Positions 59,001-64,000 of a stretch of DNA of 64,000 bases are shown one piece after another (position 1 is the stretch's first letter; each line of letters begins with the position of its first letter). Origin of the DNA: Mytilus edulis (taxonomy: Eukaryota; Mollusca; Bivalvia; Mytilida; Mytilidae); contig NC_092347.1 of the NCBI RefSeq assembly GCF_963676685.1, positions 91,328,592 through 91,392,591 on the forward strand, written 5' to 3'. Below the pieces are notes generated by a model that saw nothing but the letters and a program-made list of their open reading frames with translations, was not told the origin of the DNA and did no database searches. Made by a program: the position numbers and the translations under genes.

Positions 59001-59801
59001 GATAAAGGAGAAATTTCTCATAAAATATTAGATAAACTTAAAAAGAAACAAAATTGGATTTCCGAAATATGTTCCCTTCGGAAAGCTTTACCCAAAAGTT
59101 GGATCCAAAAATTAAAGAGCAATATATCAAAACATACTAAAATCAACATTACACAAGACATTAAAATGTTAAGTAATGGATTGTTTTACGATCTAGACAA
59201 AATTAAGTTTAAAGAAATTTATAATATTATTATCAGGTCAAATAAAGAGCTTCCAGTAGGTTTTTGCTCATGGAAAAACCAACTATCAGGTGAAAATGTT
59301 ATATATTTCATTAAGAAAAATTTATCTTTCACCTTTCTTTTTTTAAAAGATAATAGATTAAAAATGTTTAGATGGAAATTACTGCATAATATTTTAGCTA
59401 TTAACCATAATTTGTATCGCTGGAAGGTAGTTAATAGTGAAAACTGTGAACTATGTTCTAAATCTGATAGCTATAATCATTTTTTCTTTGAATGCACATG
59501 GGTAAAAAATTATTGGACATTTCTACACAAAATATTTATGTATCTTAATATTGGGCAACATGTTTTTTGTCTACAAAATCTTGTAGTAGGGTACAAAATT
59601 GAAGATGTGGATTATCATGTACTTAATCATATTATAACAATTGTTTGCTTTGTGATTTATAAATGTTTTTATTTATCCGAAAAGAGAACCAAATATGTGA
59701 ATATGATGTCAGTCCTAAAAAACGAAATTGATACACAAATTTTATATCATCCGGAAAATTCCTTTTTGAGAAAATGTCAAAGAAAAATTTTAGAAAATTG
59801 A
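56015..59801 (+). pseudogene. LINE ORF2: endonuclease and reverse transcriptase, three disruptions
   Basis: Starts at ATG 56015. The apurinic-type endonuclease domain (residues 1-240) keeps its expected residues: N12 in LNCQG, E41 in QETHL, YAPN (113-116), D145 and N147 in GGDMND, SRIDF (206-210) and the final D235-H236 in FTDHQ. The frame shifts in the A-run near 57143-57148, after which 'KTPGKDGLTVEFYRQFW' follows. An in-frame TAA at 57589-57591 breaks the start of the RT core (NYRPITLLN). RT motifs are FIDFSKAFDS, GIRQGCPLSG and the catalytic LADDT at 58138-58152. A second frameshift lies near 58780-58795. The C-terminal region has a CX2C...HX4C motif (59445-59494), typical of LINE tails. 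These breaks mean this copy cannot make a full ORF2 protein. Confidence 0.9.
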
Positions 59802-60340
59802 TTCTTTGGCTGTCATATTTATAGTTGATTGACCTACATTTTTGAGAATCACAAAAATGTCATTGAAATAAAAAGAAGACAAATTTCTAACGAAATTGCC
59901 TTTTACTTTTTTTGTTTGATTATCATATATAGTATATCATTCAATGTTTAGCGTACTTGAAAGATAAGACACTATCTAAAAACTACCATAATTCAATTAT
60001 ACTGACCTCTTAATCCGATCGAAACCATGCTCTTTCACTTTCGATTAATCCAAAACTAAAAGCTAAACAAAAGACGGTCAAAGTTCCGTTTTTCTTTTCA
60101 TTGTGAAGTAAAGTACATGTTGTAGACAGCTATTACTCTGTTAATTGTAACTAACACGCAATACTACATGTATGTAAAATTATAAAAGTTTACCAATAAA
60201 ATCCCCTGGTTTTATTGGTAATTAACCATACAGGGCAGAACCTTAATGCCATTGTTGTAACATTAAGGAGATTTGTTAACAACTATTATTATAGTAAAAT
60301 AAAGTATCTGAAGTTGAAAAAAAAAAAAAAAAAAAAAAAA
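59802..60340 (+). other. LINE 3' UTR and poly(A) tail
   Basis: About 515 bp of noncoding sequence with two perfect hairpins: arms at 60190-60201 and 60210-60221 (taccaataaaa/ttttattggta core, 12 bp) and at 60241-60248 and 60261-60268 (ccttaatg/cattaagg). It ends in a 24-A tail (60317-60340). Stem-loops in LINE 3' UTRs are known in some clades to be recognised by the element's reverse transcriptase; that role is inferred here. Confidence 0.8.
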
Positions 60341-60645
60341 GTTAATGGATCACTATTATGTGTGAATGGTTTATAGATTATCATTATGTGTGAAGAGTTA
60401 AAGGATCACCATTTTGTGTGAACAGTTAAAGGAACACCATTTTGTGTGAATGGTTAAAGGATCACCATTATGTGTGAATGGTTAATGGATCACCATTATG
60501 TGTGAACAGTTAATGGATCAATATTCTGGAAGAACAGTTAATGGATCATCATTCTATGTGAATGATTAATGGATCATCATTCTGTGTGAATGATTAATGG
60601 ATCACCATTATGTGTGAATGATTAATGGATCACCATTCTGTACAG
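60341..60645 (+). repeat. 28-bp minisatellite, right part
   Basis: About eleven units of consensus gtgaatggttaatggatcac plus cattatgt or cattctgt, resuming in phase with the left part (53986-54143) after the LINE's poly(A). Variant words 'aacagttaatggatcaatat' and 'aatgattaatggatcatcat' distinguish units. Confidence 0.95.
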
Positions 60646-61738
60646 CCACTTTTTCCATATGCCTTGTTAGCTTGGGCAAGAGGGCACATAGTTTTAGTAA
60701 CTTAATATTATCTTCAAAGGTTAGATATAGACCAATTAAAAAGCAGATTGCATAAATGTTCATGAAATAAATTTGCTTATTGGCACGGCCTCTTAACATA
60801 TAAGAAGATTACACTGATTTTGTGATCTCTGACATGTGGATATGTTAACCTTAAGATTCTACTGTTTGTTCTGAAGCAGGTGATATTTTTAACTTCATGG
60901 ATATGATTTTTTTTCTTTCTAGAAAATAGCATATATCTCATATGGATTTCTGAATAAAATGATAAAATTCTTAGTTCTTTTCTCTAACTTAAGGGCAATA
61001 ATCTGCTACTTCCAATTTACAAAAATAGGTCTTTTCTGGTGTCATCTTGCAAAAAGTAAGAGGTTTACACAATGCCCCAAATAGTGGTCTCATTGGGTAT
61101 AATACTTCATTCTGATTCAGGATAAATGTGGAATCTAGTTAGTTAAACCTAAAAGAGTGCAAAAATGGCTACTTCTAGTGTAATGTGGGGGAAAAGATTA
61201 GGATATTAATCTTATGTTATGAAATTATGGACACACCTTTCCCCTCTTATCCATTGTATTTCACACTGCCTCTCTGCAGCCTCCCTGCCAACATTTGATT
61301 TGTTTGACTTGTGTTTCACATCAAGTTTTGATACACACAAAGGATACAGTGGCTGAATCTAACATAAGGTAGTGTTAGATCTAATTGAAACAAAGGCAGG
61401 TTTGGGAAACTAGCCACATTTTATTAAATATACATATATTTATTATTTAAAATAATTCAATAATTGAACATAGTGCTAAATTAATTGAAGCATATATTTA
61501 CTCCTGCATGAATACAAAATGAATAAATGAGATATATAATAAAATTGTGGTTCTCCAAAAGTAAAAACCCAAATCTGTTGGTAGTGGTAGGAATAATATA
61601 AAAATTTAAACAGAGTGAAAATTTACAATGGTTTCAATGACCTATGAAGACCATTCACTTAAAACTGAACAGGAAAAAGGGATCACTATTTAAAAATATA
61701 CACAATGAAATCAGTTTTATTATATTTATACCATTTTC
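60646..61738. other. Noncoding DNA right of the minisatellite
   Basis: AT-rich. The first 60 bp repeat the flank at 53160-53211. The 63-codon minus frame at 60608-60799 overlaps the minisatellite and is not supported. An AATAAA on the minus strand near 61714-61720 lies just downstream of the candidate exon below and may be its polyadenylation signal. Confidence 0.4.
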
Positions 61739-61945
61739 TTAATTAAGTGTTTTCACAATCACAATCACATTCATAACAGCCTGTCGATGCACAAAGTATG
61801 GGTCTAAATACATTTTATACACATCACTTTCCAATGGTTCTTGTACATAATGTATCTGAATCACTCCAACAGGCTCATTATAATTGGTTGACATTAATGA
61901 TGCATCATGATTGGTCACTCTGATGAATTTAATAATATCAAGGTG
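61739..61945 (-). CDS. Candidate terminal exon of an unknown gene
   Basis: On the minus strand a 'tttgttttag' splice-acceptor-like sequence ends at 61946, and the following 68 codons are open to a TAA at 61739-61741. The translation (HLDIIKFIRVTNHDASLMST..., YNEPVGVIQIHYVQEPLESD, ending QAVMNVIVIVKTLN) has ordinary globular composition and contains M, W-poor but charged and aromatic residues, unlike the K/N/I-only translation typical of AT-rich noncoding DNA here. An AATAAA follows about 20 bp after the stop. I recognise no family. An upstream exon could not be located; a 'gtaagt' donor at about 62312-62317 (minus) is preceded by an open but unconvincing stretch. It may be a chance open frame. 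Confidence 0.35.
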   Translation of the reverse strand, partial: HLDIIKFIRVTNHDASLMSTNYNEPVGVIQIHYVQEPLESDVYKMYLDPYFVHRQAVMNVIVIVKTLN

Positions 61946-62849
61946 CTAAAACAAAGATATTGCAATGCAATCACTTTCCTGCGATTTCACAACTTGATTA
62001 ATAATAAATATAAATAAGATATCCACTAATAGTGACATGTCTTTTATGGTTGTGAATGATTACTATTTACAGCCCATTTACAGCCAAAACAATAGTGTTG
62101 TGCCATAACCCTTGCATGTGTTGATTTTAAAAGGGTGAGTTTTAAAAGTGCAGTAACTATTCCACATCATATCCAACTATCTGAAACTATCTAGCAAAAA
62201 TAAGATCCTATGAAGAAATAAAAGTCATAGAAGGAAACTAATGATTACTTAACAAAATTTCTACCCCAAAATATTTGTCAATTTCTTTTTTTAAACGTCT
62301 TTTACATAGGACTTACTGCCGTCATGTATAAAATCTTTTTGAACTTTGAAACACTTAATAAAAAAATGTTCAGTGACTTAATTCCCTTGGTTGAACTAAT
62401 GTAAATATCTATACTTTTTGTCCATGCAAAAATTGATTTGAAATATGAATATTATGTTTGAATTAGCTTGCAAGACCCTCATGGGTGAAGTCAATGTCAT
62501 TAAAAACCACCCCTATTCAATAGTATATGTTAGTATTGCTATAAAACTTTAAATAATTAGAAAAAGCATTACAGTGAGTTGACTGTTAGTGTTGCTCTCC
62601 ACCAATTGCAATTCATTCAAAATTTTGACCCAATTGCAATTTGTTTTATAAAATCAAATTGTTCAACTGGTCAGAAATTTGAACCAACTGCTGTAGAAAA
62701 CCACAGACAAGTCATGAAAGTGCAAGGTGATAAAATAAAACATACTTACAATCCTATAAGACTTTTACTCCACTTTAATGATGTTGTGACAAAATTAGTT
62801 TATCAGTTTGTATAGTTATATTATATTCATTTCCATGCTGAAGGGGAAC
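61946..62849. other. Noncoding DNA, possible intron, up to the LTR
   Basis: If the exon at 61739-61945 is real this is intron. A plus-strand frame of 78 codons (62579-62815) has no motif. The last bases, 'gctgaaggggaac', are purine-rich and directly abut the LTR start, in the position and form of a polypurine tract. Confidence 0.4.
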
Positions 62850-63841
62850 TGTTGTGACAAAAATGCATTTTAGGCATAAGACAATATTTGTAATTTATCG
62901 TTGAATTGTTATCCATAATAAATTACCCGTTTGAACAATGCGTTAACGAATAATACATATAAAATCAGTCTTTTATCCTTGGTTGTTAGGAGTCGCGTTA
63001 ATTGTTGCTAGGGTGCTCTCTTCGAGGTCCGCGCTCTTGGTATATAAAGACACCGATTCATTGCAAGTCGATTTTTTTTTTAATTGGCCGTCGACGGATG
63101 AACATCGGAAAGTGAATACCAGCCAATAAAGTAGTTTAAAAGGAAAGTTTGTAAACCTAGTTTGAGTTGAAAGCTTGTGGTTTTGAAGCAAGCGGTTTTT
63201 GAAGTCTTTACGATTGTTGCAAGCTACCGGGTTGTTCCGATACTGTAATTTCCCTCGGGAATGGTCGCAGTCCCTCGAACAGGTGGTTTGTAAAAGTCTG
63301 GTGACTTTGGTGTTTCGGAGACTAAGTATTACTGTTATTGCAAGCTATCGCGTTGTTCCGAAACTGTAATTTCTCTCGGGAATGGTCGCAGTCCCTCGAA
63401 CAGATAGCTTGTAATAATCTGGTGTCTTAGGTGCTCCGGGGACTAGGTGCTTCAAAACTAGTTGTCTCAGGAACTAGGTGCTTCAGAGACTAGTTGTCTC
63501 AGAGACTGGGTGTCTCAGAACTAGGTGTTTCAGGAACCTAGGATTTTTGAAGCTTATTCTTAAGTTTAATATAATTGTTTGTCAAATCAGTTGGGACCTC
63601 GGAGTCAGTGAAAGGATCAAGGATAAATTGAGGTTCTAGTTTTCAGACTACTTTTTGATACAAAGTTATTTGTGTAAATAGTGTTATTTTTTTATTAAGT
63701 TTCAAAGTTGGTCTTGTAGTTTTAAGTAAAGCCTCCAAATTGTAGTTGGGTTTTTGAGTTAATTAAAAGATTGATATTGGAGTGTCTCAGATTCTGTGAA
63801 AACGGATACGAACATATAGTTCATAAGCCAAACACGTTACA
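62850..63841 (+). repeat. LTR of an LTR retrotransposon (5' LTR at the window edge)
   Basis: About 992 bp starting tgttgtgac and ending aacacgttaca (TG...CA termini). The end is fixed by the primer-binding site four bases later; the start is inferred from TG following a purine-rich tract. A TATA box, tatataaa, at 63041-63048 lies at the expected place for an LTR promoter. The transcribed part contains a 121-bp-period duplication (63217-63304 and 63338-63425) and a run of 'aggtgcttcagagactagtt'-like words (63430-63540). The minus-strand frame 62973-63191 is incidental. Confidence 0.65.
63041..63048 (+). promoter_or_regulatory. TATA box of the LTR promoter
   Basis: tatataaa in a locally GC-richer context (gcgctcttgg before, gacaccgattc after), inside the LTR. 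Consistent with the RNA polymerase II promoter that starts the U3/R junction of LTR elements; the start site is not visible. Confidence 0.5.
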
Positions 63842-63845
63842 AAAT

Positions 63846-63863
63846 TGGTGGCAGCGGTGGGAT
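63846..63863 (+). other. Primer-binding site complementary to the tRNA-Leu 3' end
   Basis: tggtggcagcggtgggat is the exact reverse complement of the 18 terminal bases (…atcccaccgctgccacca) of animal tRNA-Leu (AAG/TAG type), as I recall that sequence. It sits four bases after the LTR end, the standard place for minus-strand priming. Confidence 0.85.
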
Positions 63864-64000
63864 CTGAGAAACTTCAATATTATATGTAAATAATCACATT
63901 GTTTTATTGTCATTATTTCCTATTCGTTCTTAATTTCAAGAAGCAACACACTGTTTTATAAATATATATTGATTGTCAAATTGTTTAATAAAATATTTTT
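63864..64000 (+). mobile_element. Start of the internal region of the LTR retrotransposon
   Basis: 137 bp of AT-rich leader after the primer-binding site, running off the window. No gag start can be read. Family (Gypsy, Copia or BEL) cannot be decided without the polyprotein. Confidence 0.6.

Larger units (their letters stand above)
54144..60340 (+). mobile_element. Non-LTR retrotransposon (LINE, L1/Tx1-like) with an extra ORF
   Basis: A 6.2-kb insertion flanked by (a)gttaatgg at 54135-54143 and 60340-60348, ending in 24 A residues. Coding content in order: gag-like ORF1 (5'-truncated), a 299-codon ORF with signal peptide, ORF2 (apurinic-type endonuclease, reverse transcriptase, C-terminal Cys/His motif), then a 515-bp 3' UTR with two hairpins. 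The gaps are 36 bp (ORF1 to extra ORF) and 7 bp (extra ORF to ORF2). The L1/Tx1 placement rests on the endonuclease type and on RT phrases such as 'NKTPGKDGLTVEFYRQFW' and 'LADDTTLF'. Confidence 0.9.

Noticed and set aside
62973-63191. 72-codon minus-strand frame inside the LTR
   Set aside because: Non-coding LTR sequence; opposite to the element's transcription and without motif.

Overview
The window is a stretch of a very AT-rich animal genome, most likely a bivalve mollusc and probably a marine mussel (Mytilus or close kin). The support is sequence-internal: intronless animal-type GT31 glycosyltransferase genes, several metazoan retroelement classes, and many copies of short dispersed repeats that I recognise from mussel genomic DNA (for example the block with cgggttgttgtctctttgac, the one with cgccagacgcgcgtttcgtc, and the 'gccccacc...gtggggcat' block). 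The species is inferred, not proven. There is no operon structure, tRNA, rRNA or CRISPR.

Layout. 1-26.8 kb: three single-exon genes for type II membrane beta-1,3-galactosyltransferase-like proteins (3627-4715 +, 13949-15136 +, 25622-26722 -), spread through noncoding DNA that holds a 7 x 163-bp tandem array (7111-8252), a 14-copy array of 38/56-bp units (15.8-16.5 kb), a foldback (18.5 kb) and dispersed repeats. 27.2-30.9 kb: a noncoding 1.87-kb unit duplicated head to tail. 31.7-38.4 kb: the 3' end of a Penelope-like retroelement, a ~187-bp degenerate array whose last unit is inverted (32.7-36.15 kb), a second unrelated ~184-bp array (36.8-38.0 kb), and a decayed transposon-type coding fragment. 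39-51.3 kb: two copies of a segment (41.1-44.2 and 49.9-51.3 kb) that record insertions by comparison: an internally deleted BEL/Pao-type LTR element and a 259-bp inverted-repeat element sit in the first copy, and each empty site is visible in the second. Between them lies a nearly full-length but broken Penelope-like element (44.8-47.8 kb, minus).

53-60.7 kb: a 6.2-kb non-LTR retrotransposon (L1/Tx1-like) inserted in a 28-bp minisatellite. It has a 5'-truncated gag-like ORF1 with three CCHC knuckles, an ORF2 with endonuclease and reverse transcriptase (two frameshifts and one stop), a poly(A) tail, and, between ORF1 and ORF2, an intact 299-codon ORF with a signal peptide and a cysteine-rich region. 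That extra ORF is the most unusual object in the window. 60.7-64 kb: a possible terminal exon of an unknown gene (minus strand) and, at the right edge, the 5' LTR and tRNA-Leu primer-binding site of an LTR retrotransposon whose body lies outside the window.

The only apparently functional host genes are the three glycosyltransferases. Everything else with coding character is mobile-element derived, apart from two orphan exon-like stretches near 24.5 and 61.8 kb.
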